64,000 nt of DNA from Enoplosus armatus (Eukaryota > Chordata > Actinopteri > Centrarchiformes > Enoplosidae): NCBI RefSeq assembly GCF_043641665.1, contig NC_092183.1:25259492-25323491 (forward strand). The letters run 5' to 3'. Below the pieces are notes generated by a model. That model was not told the origin of the DNA. It made no database searches and saw only the letters and a program-made list of their open reading frames with translations. How positions within the stretch are numbered: the first letter of the stretch is position 1; every line of letters starts with the position of its first letter. Positions 25,874 through 38,022 of the stretch are shown in pieces. A program made the translations under genes and the position numbers.

Positions 25874-25896
25874 ACCCCCACCCCCCCCCCCACCCC
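25874..25896. repeat. C-rich tract
   Basis: CCACCCCCAC followed by a run of C, then CT-rich sequence to about 25935. Confidence 0.8.
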
Positions 25897-27439
25897 TCTC
25901 TCTCCTCTCTTGGCCTCTCTCTCTTTTTCTCATTTCCTCCCTGCTAACTGCTTTGTTGACATTCATCAAAAGGCAAGACGCTGGCAATTTAAAGGTGATG
26001 TGTCTGGTCTTCCGTGTTGCAGTGCACCGGGCACACACTACATCAGTGTCCCGGCTGTAACGCAGATGTAGAGTGCTGAACAGTGACTATGTGTGTCTTT
26101 TTTCCTAAATCTAATCACAGCTTAGGTGCTCTGTCAATGGAAATCTGATTGCATTATGTGTGATCGTGTAGAAGGCGTGTGCGGCGTCGCATTAACCAAA
26201 CCTGACCAACGAGCGCAAATTGTCTTATGATTGATCTTCTCGGATTGTGTGGCGCTTAAAGACTTCGCATCAACGGCTGAATGTGTGTGATTAACAAGGG
26301 CCTTGTCACAGCTTTGTGGTGGAGCAACTAAAATGGTCAGCGGGGGGGAAACGAAGGAATGCAGCTCTATCCTGGTTTTAAGGAAGACAGGGGGACACAC
26401 GCAGTAAACATTGTACTCATTTCCGTCATACAGTTACATCAAAAGAAAAGGCCTGCATTGTTTTTCTTTGTTTGTCGATCAGGCAACACCTAGTGTTTTT
26501 ATTGCATTTTATAAGCTTGTGTTACCGCTCTATAACTGCATATAATACGTCACCAGCATAATAGTTCACTTGGCTGAGAGTGACAGGAAGTACACTGAAT
26601 TAAAGGGTTAGGCAATAACACGGATTTAACGTGACAAAATCATTCCCTTACATCAGCCCCGGATGAAATCAAACGGACTTAACGCAGTTTATCCTGCAGG
26701 ACTGTGTTGCTGCCACTGTCGGGCGAGTGTCTTAGGCATGATAACTCCCTCTGACTTCGGTGACCGTAGATTATTCATGCCTGCTTTCCAGGTGGGCAGC
26801 CTCAGATGTGCTCGTTGCAGAGGTTTGCTCAACGCAAAATCACATTTCACGCTTGCGCTAATGTCACCCAGTGAGCGAAGAGGAGTGAGAGCTGGCAGGT
26901 GGTGTTTACAAATGAGAACACCCCGAACCGCAAGCCGCCCTGACACCAGATGCTGATTTGATTATGGGGCGACGTGTAAGAGAGCGTATGAATGTATGGA
27001 GCAGGGGAGGTGCTACACTCCAAGTCGATTAAGTGAAACAGAGAGAGAGTGTCGCATGTATTTATTTATATTTTTGTCCAAATGTGCCACCTTTGAGACT
27101 GACGAGGCTTTTCACTGCTTGGGAGTGGTTTCAGGGGTGTGTTTGCTCACTGTGGAGTTATATTTGCAAGTTGAGACCATGTTTGTTGTCGATTCTTCTT
27201 GGGGCACATCCCTCCATGTGTTTTAGGTGCGATTGCACATTCGCTTCGAGTGCTATCTGTTTGTGTTGAGATAAGTTTAGCAGAAAATTAGCACATTCAC
27301 TCCTTCAGTACTTTGATGTGTCTTTCTGCCGCTCAGTGAATTATAACTTACACTTTCTTGAATCCTGACACCATGTTACTATTACGGCATATTAGTGTTT
27401 AGAGCTGTAGTTCTTTGAAATCATTCTTAACTTTTAGAG

Positions 27440-27480
27440 AACACTATTATCACTATTATCACGAAAGCGATAATAGTGTT
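27440..27480. repeat. Perfect 12-bp inverted repeat with nested direct repeat
   Basis: AACACTATTATC at 27440-27451 is the exact reverse complement of GATAATAGTGTT at 27469-27480, with a 17-base loop. The left arm also contains a tandem copy of CACTATTAT, so two registers of pairing are possible. It could be a chance palindrome, a remnant of a small transposon end, or a structured RNA element. No target-site duplication is obvious. Confidence 0.6.
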
Positions 27481-29199
27481 GCTTGTGTCGAAAACAGATT
27501 CGTTGTATGTGAAGCACCTGATGGAAACGCCTTGTAACGTACTGTCTCACAGACTCACTCATTCATGCTTAGCAGGCTAGCAGATTCTCCAGGAGTGGGA
27601 GTTGTTCAGTCTTTGTCAGACGATTTCTACACCCGCTAACCTGCAAACATGCATTTGCCGCTTAAATGAAATGTCACTTAAACTACGAGGATTCATTTCT
27701 TAGCATGGCAACCCTACATCTCCGATCATATATCTGAAGGTGCAGCAGAAAAGTGGGTTGTAAACCTGGATGACCCCTCTCACAACCAAGTCATCTCTAT
27801 ACGTGAACCTCCCTCATTCTTCAATCCGTGGTAATTACCGGCAGATTCGGATTGAGCTTTGACAGCCTGTAGCAGCAGTGCCATGCTAACCCAACATCCT
27901 AATCAACTCTGTGTGATTTAACGGTGCATCCTAAGCATTAGTATTCCAGAGCTGGATTCCTCTTGGATCCAGGCTGGGATTATCCAAGCTCTTAACATCT
28001 TAGCTAAGCTGGTTAACACCTGTTTTTATTGACATCCGAACACCATCCCAGGCGCCTCGTCTTCCGCGGTTTTAAAAGATATCCTCTTGCTCTCTCCAGT
28101 AGGCTAGTCACTCCTCTTCATCTAGGCTGCAGCCCACGTAAACGACTGTTTTTCCCACCACAAGTATTGATAGAGGGTCAGCAGCTTCACAGCTCCTTCA
28201 TTCTCACTAATTCTTGTTGCAAACCCATTTGTAATATGGCTTCGTTAGTGGTAAGTCGAGATACTTTGACGCAGATATAAATCACTTGTTTACAGCTAGA
28301 CCTACTGAACTGAGCGATGTAATTTCTTTTTGCCAGTTCCGAGTCTCGACATGAGCTGCAATTTCAAGAATGCTTTACATTCTTGCTCACATGTTTCAGA
28401 GTAATTTGCCAGGGAAAAAAGAACACAGACTGTCTTTATCTGTTTATTAGGCCTAATATTTCCATTGGGGCCCACATTTACCCCAGTGTAACTGATGTAA
28501 TATTCTATAAAAACCATTTAGGTTAGCAGTGGCTGTGTAGATTCAGAGAAATCCTCTGACTTCATTGTGTGTCTGTTTCAAAAAAGTCTCACCAGGTTCA
28601 GTGGGGGGAAACTTTTGAAGAATGTCCCAGGATTTGTCTAAATCATGAGGTATGGATCCTCTTAAGCGTCGCTGGCATTAGAGCTGAGCCCTATCAATGA
28701 TTCCATTAACCTAAATTCCAAACCAGGCTTCACAACATGACCATATTAACCCCTCGGATTTCACCAAGCTCTTGATCCCTCGGTATTTAGATAGATGGGA
28801 ATGAATGGTCACACATTTGTCTGGCTACCGGCTATGTTTCCTGCCCCAGACAGGGAATTATCTGTAATATGACCCGATGTTTATCTTTGGCCTTTATGTG
28901 TCCACATGTTTTCTGGTTATTCTTTCCTGCCCTATAACTACAACACAAGCTGATTAGGAAATGGCAGCAGTGATGTGAGATGATAAGGTATTTAGAGTGG
29001 ACAAGGACAGAATCCCAATCCGCTGATTTTTACCTTTCCTCAATGAACAATAATCATTCCAGGCTAACAGCGCTGGGGCCAGCCGAGAAGAGAAAGAAAC
29101 GAGTGTCTGCCTTCATTAGGACAAAGGGAGGGTGAGCGGGAGAGCGTCTGACAAGCCAGTAACGCCTCATTGTCCCTGATCTCAAGTTTCATAAATTTC

Positions 29200-29345
29200 C
29201 ACGGCTCTCGTTAAAGGACGTGTCGCTGCTGTCACCAGGCGCTAACTCGTTATCTCCTCAACGCCGTAAAACGCTGTAATTAACATTCAACAACTGTAAC
29301 CGATCCAGCATTCTTCCTCTCTAGCCGCTAATTGCCACACTATTG
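29200..29345. promoter_or_regulatory. Candidate conserved non-coding block
   Basis: Repeat-free sequence with GTAATTAACATTC (about 29276-29288) and CTAATTGCC (about 29327-29335) next to CG-containing words, without open frames of note. Texture suggests an enhancer-like element; there is no direct evidence. Confidence 0.25.
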
Positions 29346-30029
29346 TGCTTGCTCATAAGTGGGCCTTTTGTGCGTGTATTTGTGGGTACACATTTCTGTG
29401 GTTCATTTTGATGGTAAATAGAGGTGCGAAAGCAGTTCCTCCGAGCTCACAGGTTAAGAGCGTTCTCTCAGTTTCCTTTGCGGGAGTCGCTGAGTTTTTG
29501 CATCAGTCAAAGACTCACCGAAACAGTATTTTTCAGAATATCTTTGCAGGCATTTTAAGTGGACATTTTAAATGCCGTCTATCCGAGGGCTGGTAAATTA
29601 AAGCTTTGTCGGCGGATGCTTTTAGTAGACTCCTCATGGGTAACGCAACCTGTGTTTTTACCGTTGAAGAGCGTATTGGAGGCCCATTTGTCGAAATCAC
29701 AATTACTGTAATTACAAATTTCAAGGCAATGCCTGCCTGCGGTAGTGAGGACACAGAGTGTGGTATTATTTAGGGAGCTGCACCATTCTCCTTTCAGCCA
29801 TGCATGTGCGCCCCTCCCTCTTAAATCATATCCTCCAACACAACCTCCAGTTGGGAATGTGTAGCTGTTATGCTGCCATCAACATACAATGACACACGGA
29901 GAGCGCTCGCTACTCTGAGGGATATTTTCTTTCAGAGTTTCCTGTAGATGCCCAGCGGTGTCAACTCCATTTTAGTAGGAAATGTTTTTGTTTTCCCCTT
30001 AGCTGCTCCTGCATGACCTCACCGGAGCA

Positions 30030-30195
30030 GTAACCATCACAACAAGGCCTTATGAATAATTAGTCTGGGTCAACTGATACTCTCTGGCTCCACACACCAC
30101 TGTCATCCACTCGGCCAGCGCCAGCCAAAAGCCAATGAACTGTGTGCAATTCTGCTCAATTTAATCAGTTTAAGTTGATGCAGCTCTCGTTATTC
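30030..30195. promoter_or_regulatory. Candidate conserved non-coding block
   Basis: Contains ATGAATAATTAGTCTGGG (homeodomain cores) and CAATTTAATCAGTTTAAG in repeat-free sequence. Same reasoning and same limits as for other unique TAAT-rich blocks: conservation untested. Confidence 0.25.
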
Positions 30196-30619
30196 GAAGG
30201 TAAACGGCTAGGTGTAAGTTGATACGAGGGCTGCCCTTGAGGCCAAGTGCGGAACAGGAGAAGGGCCGTTAAATTAGCAGTATCACAGGGACCCCGTTCG
30301 GAGACTCCTACGGTGGTCTGTCACAGATATGCAATCACCTGGTGCTTTATCTGCGCGCCGCTGGCCCGGCATTTCATTCTCTAGGGATTAGAGGGAATGC
30401 CAGGGTAGGGTTTCCGAGAGCCAAGACGGCCCCGGGAGGACAAACAAAACCAAACGGTTGCATAGTGTTTCTTGTCCTGGTTTCGTGTTCGGGTCAGAGG
30501 AGTTGTGGTGCAGGTGTCTGGGGATTCAGGTGTGTGTCTCCGGCGTGGGCTGGGAGCTTTATTGTCCGACACATGATGAACATGTCTATTGTCTCTCAGA
30601 TTTTTTTTCCTGAAGGAGC

Positions 30620-30641
30620 TTTTTTTTTTTTTTTTTTTTTT
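30620..30641. repeat. Poly-T tract (22)
   Basis: Twenty-two consecutive T, with a second eight-base T run just upstream. Predicted poly-lysine or poly-phenylalanine peptides over it are artefacts. Confidence 0.85.
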
Positions 30642-31831
30642 AATGTGTCTTTGTAAGATGTTGTGCCACCACAAGCGCCTACGACAGCATCAATGCTCCT
30701 TGACAAATGATTCAGTTTGGTTGAGACTTGGTTCATTTTCATAATATTTATACTCAAACCGTTTAGCGACCCCTCGTGCCCTCTATGGGAGCGTCTGCAT
30801 TCATTATGTTTCACCGCTCATTTATCAGGTTTCTCTGCTGTGTGTGTCAGAAGCTAGAAAACTAAACTCGAGTGTTTATTTGACAGGACTAAGCTTCAGT
30901 TTGTGTTGGGTTGTGGCTTAACCCCCTATATATAGATAACCTGCTCTTTTAGCAACTCACAGCCCCCTTTGTGGTTTTACATGTATGCACAATAAGAACA
31001 TAGGCTGTGGTTTTTCTCACATTCTCCCAACAGCTCACCACCAACGAAACTGCTGTAGCTGCAGAGTTTGAACTCTCACTGCCTCTCCTCCTTCCTGTTA
31101 TAGTTCTGTAGAAATTAACACTGTCTCAAAAAATCTGAATTATTCACCAGAGAGTTGATATCAAGAACGTGGAACAACTTTTAAAAAATATGTCTCGCAC
31201 ATGTTGGTTTTGTTGGCACTCCTTTTGCAGACTCTGGAACACTGAATATATTTTTGACCAAATAATAAATTATAATTATTAAGCTCCACGCCTCTGTTCA
31301 TTAGAAGCCTTCTTTTTAGGTTGTTATAAGTGTAATATCCTTAGGCCCAATATATTATCTATGTCAGCTGATGTGTGGTGAAGACACAAAGACGGCCCTT
31401 CAACTAAAGTGCTAAAATGTGTGCTTAATTCATTTTCATGCTCACATTGCCTCTAATTCGACCTGCAACATCAACAAGACTATCTGCAGTCTCCACACTT
31501 TCTTGATTGGACAAAGATCTGGAAAGAATTTGACTCTGACTGTGATGAATTTTATAGATGGGAAAGATGCTGGCAGGCTAGCAAAAAAGCTCCTTTTTAC
31601 GAGCACCACGAACAAAGGAGAATTTATTCTCCTCAGGGGTTTGCAGAAGAGAAGATGGGAAGCATAAATGAAGGAGAGTGTCATCATATGGCTTTTTTAG
31701 AATGAGATTGTTAAAGATAGATCTAATTTTAATTTGAGCTAATGCGAGGAACACTATCCGCCATTGACCAAGGGTGTCTTATGACTGACTTGACGTGCTT
31801 CGCTCAACAGTCTTGTGCTTTTACTCTGCAG

Positions 31832-31867
31832 TTTCAGTTCAGTGACCAGGCCAAGTGCAGAGACAGG
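31832..31867 (+). CDS. Weak micro-exon candidate (36 nt)
   Basis: Preceded by TCTTGTGCTTTTACTCTGCAG, a good pyrimidine tract and acceptor, and followed by GTAATT, a fair donor. Length is a multiple of three. In phase 0 it reads FQFSDQAKCRDR. Neither other phase fits the serine/proline reading of the exon at 36840: one leaves two bases over and the other contains a stop. It fits only the all-phase-0 reading. Short segments between an AG and a GT are frequent by chance, so this is a low-grade call. Confidence 0.15.
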
Positions 31868-32514
31868 GTAATTTTAAAAGCTCCTGCACTCGCTGTTTAG
31901 TTCATGAACTTCAGCACCCCACCTCCTTCCTTTCCTTCAGCTCCTGGAAGCACAACTATATTAGTATCTCCCAGAGAGTGTCAAGCAAGTCTGCTGCTTC
32001 TGTTTACAGGCTATTCAATCACTCTAAGTACTAGTGGCACGCTGATTTTCTTGGAAACACATTTGCCACAATCCCCCCTGGCTCCTTACATGCAAGGTAT
32101 TTATCATATAAAAATTTGGAACTATCTGACTCGCCTATTTTACTAGGCTTGTCCTAGAGCTGGGGCTGGTAAAACATTGTAATATATGTTCTGCTGTCAA
32201 AATTGAACATAAAAATATCCCAGAATACCGTGAGATTTACGCTCTGTCATAGGGAAGTGGTTACTTTTATAACACCATCGCACTGGAGATAACATCTCCC
32301 AGCTTCCAAGTCGTCTCACGGTAAAAATGGGTCATTTGATTTTATTTGGTTTTTTTGTTTTTTTTTAGTTCTCAGTGACACACACAGAAAACAGTTGTAT
32401 ACTGTATACTGCAACAATCGAGGTGAAAAAAGTGTTTGCAGAGTCCATTTATTTTTAGCCTGTTTAGCATATGTAGCTGCTGGACTGCAGTGTGTCACCT
32501 CATATCACACCTTT

Positions 32515-32535
32515 TGTGTGTGTGTGTAGAATATC

Positions 32536-32572
<37 letters not shown>
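32515..32572. repeat. Interrupted (GT)n microsatellite
   Basis: Two GT tracts, 32515-32527 and 32540-32572, separated by AGAATATCTGTGA. Confidence 0.85.
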
Positions 32573-32574
<2 letters not shown>

Positions 32575-33406
32575 TGACCTCAAACCTGGCAACAGCCCCT
32601 GCTAACAGCTGGTTTTCTGCCAGTTTTTCTGCAAGGCTATGAGAAAATTAGCTGAGCTGTGCGGTGGCTTGTAGCACCCTAACATAGCGTTAAGCTCGGT
32701 GACCAGGCGCACTCAAGATTGATGACTGCTGTCTCTCCCGCTGCACTTTGCATCTTTAGCACGAGGTCCTTGTCGTCAAGGTCATGTGTCACGGGTCACA
32801 TTCAGAAACTGACATACATGTAGCCTTTTGTTCGATCCCATAGGTTAAACAGAGGCTAAGTAATAGTGCTATGTAGGTTATGGTAAGGGGATGTAGTGCA
32901 ACCACATAGAGCTGTAACTTTACCTCTACAGTGTCTGTCACCGCTGTGTCATAACAGCTAGAACAGTGTAAGCGATCTCTGAACTGTAATAAAAGGTCGA
33001 CCTGTGAGACGTAAATAAACAGCATGCAGGGGGTGCCGAGTGTCAGCATGCCTTTAATCGTGTCTGCTCCATCTTCATCTCTTTCAGGCTTTGCTCTTTT
33101 CTCTTTGTCAGCCTCCCTCTGACCCGTCTGTTTACCCGGCATCCCCCTCGTTCGTCCATCATCCATGTTTAAACTGCAGACAGGATTAACTTGGCCAAAG
33201 ACTCAATGCACATGCACGGTCACCCCATGCTCTGTTTGCTGTTTCCAGGCCGCAGATCGACAAGCAGCTCTGTTAGGCTTCCCTCACTTGCTTGTTCTCT
33301 GTCTCTCTGGGCTCCCCCAGGCCTCCTCCTCCTCCTCCCTCGTCCTCATTTCGCCTGAATTAATTGAGTTCTCATTTTTGTGAGAAAGCTCACGAGAGAG
33401 CTGTGT

Positions 33407-33410
<4 letters not shown>

Positions 33411-33448
<38 letters not shown>

Positions 33449-33470
33449 GGAGAGACAGAGAGAGAGAGAT
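33411..33470. repeat. (GA)n microsatellite
   Basis: About seventeen GA units, then a short interruption and a second GA stretch. Confidence 0.9.
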
Positions 33471-33647
33471 CAGTGGCAGAAGCCTAGGGGGCATAGCTCT
33501 CCCAGAGGTAGGCAGCCACCAGTTTCCTGGGGGACGGTGAGGCCCCTCTGCAATGACTTATATCTTTATCCTCTCAACAGTCACCCCTCAGCATTTCAGA
33601 TAAGACCCATAGGTTGGTGGTCAGGGTCAAGCAGATGTGCTTCTTCA

Positions 33648-33670
33648 CCCCCCCCCCCCCCCCCCCCCCC
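33648..33670. repeat. Poly-C tract (23)
   Basis: Twenty-three consecutive C; the minus strand is a G run with quadruplex potential. Confidence 0.85.
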
Positions 33671-34554
33671 AGCCCAAGGGAGGCTGTCACCTAATTTAAG
33701 CTCTTTGTGTCTGTAAAGCTAAGAAGTGGAAACACTGACGATGTATTCGTATAATAATAATCGAAGTATTGGTAAAATAAAGAGAAGTAAGACACAGACA
33801 TATAAACGCACGGACAGTTTCTTTCACTATGATGCTGGCCAGCGAGCTCAGCAACAACCAAACTCAGACAACACAAAAAACAACCAAGCAGATTCCGCTT
33901 AAGTGAAAGTAAAACTGTGGAAAGCACCATGCTCTCAGCACGGCTCTCAGTGGTCATGACATGTGACGCTCTAAATATGTTTATCGTATATTGTTACCAG
34001 GTAAACGACCAACAGGCAGGACATGATATTGCATTTAGCCTCAGTTTAACTCGTTACAAATGCTACATGTGGAAATGGTAGGCATGGTGTGCACCCGCGG
34101 ACTCCACCTCGGCCTGAACCCTTTCAATTATGAACCATTACAACTTCTCCCCTTGCAATATTAATGCACGGGCAGATCACTCCTTCAGATGTCTTAGGTT
34201 GCTGTAAGTTGAGATAAACACTTGCCGAGTTGTAACAGCCAATCGCCCGCCTCTATTCCTCAATGTCACTGCCTTAGCGCTCAATAATTTAAAGCTTGGC
34301 GGTAATGAGCTCCCCGTAGGCCCTGTCCCCAAGGAGCCTCCCCACTGTGCCTCCACTGTAATGTAGTTATATCTCATGTCAGCTTTCAAATCAATTACAT
34401 TTCTATCTGATGGCTATGTAATTGCGCCTGATTGAGTTTTTGGCACGCCAGCCAAGTGTGTGGTTCCCAAACTCAAGCCAGTCAAAACAGGAAGCTTCAT
34501 CAAATGAAACCGTATTTCTATCCTGATTGAGGCTGCTTGCATGATAAGCACAAC

Positions 34555-34640
34555 TATAATTATGATAATAATAACAAAAGCAATCTGTGTTTTCTCAGCT
34601 TTGTTGTTTGTTTGGGGGTTTTTTTCCCCCCTTTCTCTCC
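34555..34640. repeat. ATAATAA-rich and T/C homopolymer low-complexity stretch
   Basis: TATAATTATGATAATAATAA followed 50 bases later by GGGGGTTTTTTTCCCCCC. Low-complexity sequence with no coding potential. Confidence 0.6.
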
Positions 34641-35022
34641 AGATGAAATTTTGCCCCAAGGACTACGAATAACATTTGCTTTACTCAAGACGCAAAGGCT
34701 GATTTGATTGTTTGTAGCACGTGCAATTTAGGAGATGCATACCATAATGCTTTTTGTATACATTTAAGTGTCTCAGTTTGTTTTAGTGCAGGACTACACT
34801 TTGTGACTAGAGCCATAAAGATCTTTACATAGATACTTAGATTTTGTCAGATGTCGGACATAAAGTGTCCCACCGCTACCAGAAGTCATACTGTCTTTTG
34901 GCAAAATGCCTAGAAATAAACAAGCTAACCTCTTACCTGCAGCAACTAGCTGACAGCTAAGGTCAGAGCAATAGTGTTGTATGTGTCCGATCTTTCACAG
35001 CAGAATTGTATTTACACAGGAT

Positions 35023-35150
35023 TGGATGGATGGATGGATGGATATATGAATGGATGTACAGATGGTTGGATGGAAGGATGAATGTACACATGGATGGATG
35101 GACGGATGGATAGATGGATCAACAGAATGCATGCCTGGATGGACAGAGGG
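35023..35150. repeat. (TGGA)n / GGAT minisatellite-like repeat
   Basis: Tetranucleotide GGAT repeated over about 130 bases with many substitutions, including GGAC, AGAT and GTAC variants. The interruptions indicate an old, decayed tract. Confidence 0.85.
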
Positions 35151-35478
35151 AATACTCTAATGGAGAGGTATTGAGATAGATGAGGGGGAGGATGCTGTGG
35201 TTAGGTGCATCAGCAACTAAATAGAGATGAATTGTGGCTGCTGTCAGCAGCTCTAAGTATAACAGACATAGTAAAGCAGCCTGGCTCATCCATAATCAGC
35301 AGACAGAAGAGAACTTCTCTGGAAATAAAGCACTGAGAGCATCTACCAATCTGTCTTTCCATCCTCACTTCATCATCCCTTTTCTTTTTATATCCCCTTA
35401 CTCTTGGTGTTCCTGCCCTTTAAATCTTTTCACTTGTGTTATTCTCTCCTCATTTCTCTTCTTAAGGTCCTCTGTCCT

Positions 35479-35509
35479 TCTCTCTCTCTCTCTCTCTCCC
35501 CCCCCCCCC
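35479..35509. repeat. (CT)n followed by poly-C
   Basis: Ten CT units directly joined to a run of twelve C. Confidence 0.85.
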
Positions 35510-36039
35510 AACACTGTCTTTTGTGTTAACAGCCTTCCTTTTTCTTTTTTTTTTTTTGCAGTGGGAGAGCCACTGGGTGCACATCTACAATCTTGCCTTT
35601 CATTTCATGGCTTCTGGAAATGGATGTTTTACTGCCTTCATTAAGGCATGCAGCAGTCAGCACCGTGTTTTCCCTCTGAAGTTTAGCTCCATGAACCTCG
35701 CCATTAGAAGACATTATGGCCCCAGATTTCAGGGCACAGTGGAACACTGTATAATTTGATTAGTGTTATTAATCAAGTGGAATAGCGCTCCTTTCACCCC
35801 CATCTCCCTCCCCTCCTCCTTTTTGCCATTTCACTCCTGCTTTCAAACCCTTCAGACATTCCCTTCCCTCTTCCTCCTCCCCTCATCCCTGCACCTCTCC
35901 ATCGCCTGCAACACACATGCAGTGAAAGTGACACAAGGCCGTACGCCTTCCCTTTTAAAAACAATGATTTACCACTTGTTTTTTTTTCGCCCCCTCCACA
36001 ACCCCCACACCCCGCTACAACCCAGCCCCCCCCCCTTTA

Positions 36040-36250
36040 GCCCAGGACATAAATCAATTGAGATGAAAGTTCCATAATTGTGCTTGCTGGGAGGGATTTG
36101 AGCAAAATTGCGCTATGAATTTTTTAAAGGGAATTTTTACTAGCTGTTCAGCGAGACTTGGGAGGCGAAGGAAGGTGAGGCCATGAGGATTTATGGGCCT
36201 GGATTCTTCATTACTGAAGTAATTTTCCTGCAAATGATAGCGCAGCACCC
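36040..36250. promoter_or_regulatory. Candidate conserved non-coding block
   Basis: Repeat-free block with ATAATTGTG, ATGAATTTTTTAAAGG and GAAGTAATTTTCCTGC, lying about 600 bases upstream of the mini-exon at 36840. It has the texture of an intronic enhancer; conservation unknown. Confidence 0.27.
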
Positions 36251-36839
36251 TGGAGGGGGGAGCGCTGCCCGTCTGGGAGAGTACAAACCTGCTTAATCTC
36301 TCGTGGAGAGAGAGCAGCTCAGAGCACTAATATCATCTGTAAGCGACTGAGGCTCCATTTGTTCACATCTAAACCACAGCTAGTGTATTTGTGATTCATG
36401 GTAATTGATTGCTCACATTCGTTCCAAGAGTAGCCATACAAGTTGATTTCATTATGAAGGACAGTTATGTTAGAACTGCCAGGAAACGTGCTCCGGGTCG
36501 TTTTCATGATACACTGTTTTCACAAGATCTGTACATTTAAAGTTTTCAGTATCATTTGTCAAATTGCAAAGGTTGATAGGTACACCAGCAGCACATGTGC
36601 TCTGCAGTAGCTGAGGGATTAATTGGGCCAGACATTCACACACTAGACTTTCTCCTTTTTCTGTCTATTTGTAGTGCGCGTGTCCATCCTCGTGCTGATT
36701 TAGATCTGCTTTGCCAAGCTGTCATATTGTTTCTTCAGCGAGGGTCTCCACCTTTCTCTCTACCTTTTGGTCTTTCCTCCTTCCTCATTTTAACCTTCCT
36801 CAGTCCAATATGGCTGACGTTCTGTCTCCATCTCTTTAG

Positions 36840-36869
36840 GTGCAGCCAGCAGCAGTGGCCCTCCTCAAG
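36840..36869 (+). CDS. Candidate mini-exon (30 nt), Ser/Gly/Pro-rich
   Basis: The acceptor is TCTGTCTCCATCTCTTTAG, a strong pyrimidine tract, and the donor is AAG|GTTAGT, close to consensus. The exon is 30 nt, so it could be included or skipped without shifting the frame. Two phases matter. Entered with one base carried in, it reads AASSSGPPQ and leaves a G that joins the next candidate (43376) to make an Asp codon, giving a natural low-complexity linker. In phase 0 it reads VQPAAVALLK, which would fit the phase of the acidic exons at 49222 and 59634. I prefer the first reading on composition. The protein is unrecognised. Confidence 0.35.
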
Positions 36870-37193
36870 GTTAGTGCGTCCACGATGCCAGGTCTCATTC
36901 TTTATCCTGCCTGCCGTCCACTCAATTTTACAGCTCAGTAGCTTGAGAAGCAGAGGGGGTAAATCTGCTGCAAGAGGGAGGAAGAGAGAGAGGGGAGGTG
37001 GAAGGGAGAAACAAAATTATTGTGCACCCTGTCGCCAATTGAAGTGGATCTCATTCCAGGCACACTAATAACTCAAGACAATTAGTCACTTCTCACTAGG
37101 CCAGACCTGAGACTCACTTGAGGGCCAAAAAGAGGCAGGGAGTTGCAGACCCACTAGCATGGCTAAGCACTGCAGTTACAGGAGTGAATCAGT

Positions 37194-37218
37194 GGAGAGA
37201 GAGAGAGAGAGAGAGAGG
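37194..37218. repeat. (GA)n microsatellite
   Basis: Twelve GA units. Confidence 0.85.
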
Positions 37219-37857
37219 ATGAAATGGCTCTGAGTTCTGCTGGAACGGGTCCTTGGGGCCTTTTGTATAACACTGAGATAGAAATAGGAGTATGGACTAA
37301 TGCACTGATATAAAGATCTGTACAAAATTCTGCACCTTTTTATGAAATCTTTTATGTTCATGTGTTAGATCAATGTTGCCAGATTCTAATGCTAAAAATC
37401 ACATTTTCACCAACTATGAAAAAAATGTCTATATTCATCTTGATCTACTGGTAAATAATGTGTCATGCGTGGCCTTATTTCAAACATTCATCAAGATAAA
37501 CAAAGACGGCAATGTGAGTGGTTTGTTAAGTTCCACCTATTAGGCGGTCTAAGGTAGTTTGCAGCCAAAGACGAGCCCCGAAGCTCCGGCCACCACATGC
37601 TCCCGAACAAAAGTGAAGCATGACTAAGGTGGGTGGTGCGTGGAAGATCAGCGAGTGGAAAGAGAGAAAAGTTTGTCCTGGGCCCTCAGCAGAGACGCAG
37701 CGTGACCAATTGAGGTGAAGGGGATGAATGAGGCCATTCACTGGGCCTAATGAAAGAGTTCCTGCTGGGCCCTGAATGAGGGTGGGCCCATCTGCACCAC
37801 ATAGGCGTGCACAAACCAGTGACCTCGAAAATTACCCAGGAAGCACTTTGGGACAGT

Positions 37858-37880
37858 CACCCCAGCAACAGGCTGGGGTG
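37858..37880. repeat. Perfect 9-bp hairpin
   Basis: CACCCCAGC, a five-base loop AACAG, then GCTGGGGTG. A GC-rich perfect stem-loop in otherwise ordinary sequence; may be chance. Confidence 0.55.
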
Positions 37881-37999
37881 CGCATAGTAACCAGGCGCTT
37901 CAATCAGTGCCTGGCAGCTTCTTAAACAGAGCAAAGTTTTTCTCTGTATTGAAAGAACTCCGTGTGAAATCAACTTCGAGGGACATCCCCCCGTTTAAA

Positions 38000-38022
38000 G
38001 GGGAGGGGGGGGGGCGGGGGGC
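38000..38022. repeat. G-run tract
   Basis: GGGGA followed by ten G, a C and six G; G-quadruplex potential on the + strand. Confidence 0.8.

Larger units (their letters stand above)
20042..30619. other. Non-coding unique sequence with scattered homopolymers
   Basis: No gene supported. The interval contains A, G, T and C homopolymer tracts (listed), a hairpin-forming repeat at 27440-27480 and several AT-rich blocks with TAAT cores. Splice-flanked open segments near 24250 and 26792 were considered and rejected as coding. Confidence 0.6.
30645..36839. other. Non-coding, intron-like sequence
   Basis: Aside from the weak 36-nt exon candidate at 31832, no gene is supported. It contains GT, GA, C, TGGA and CT tracts (listed) and unique AT-rich stretches. 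If the mini-exon at 36840 is real, this is its upstream intron. Confidence 0.55.

Noticed and set aside
26792..26899. Splice-flanked open segment with a CARC motif
   Set aside because: Donor GTGGTG is weak, phase does not fit neighbouring candidates, and the peptide is unrecognised.
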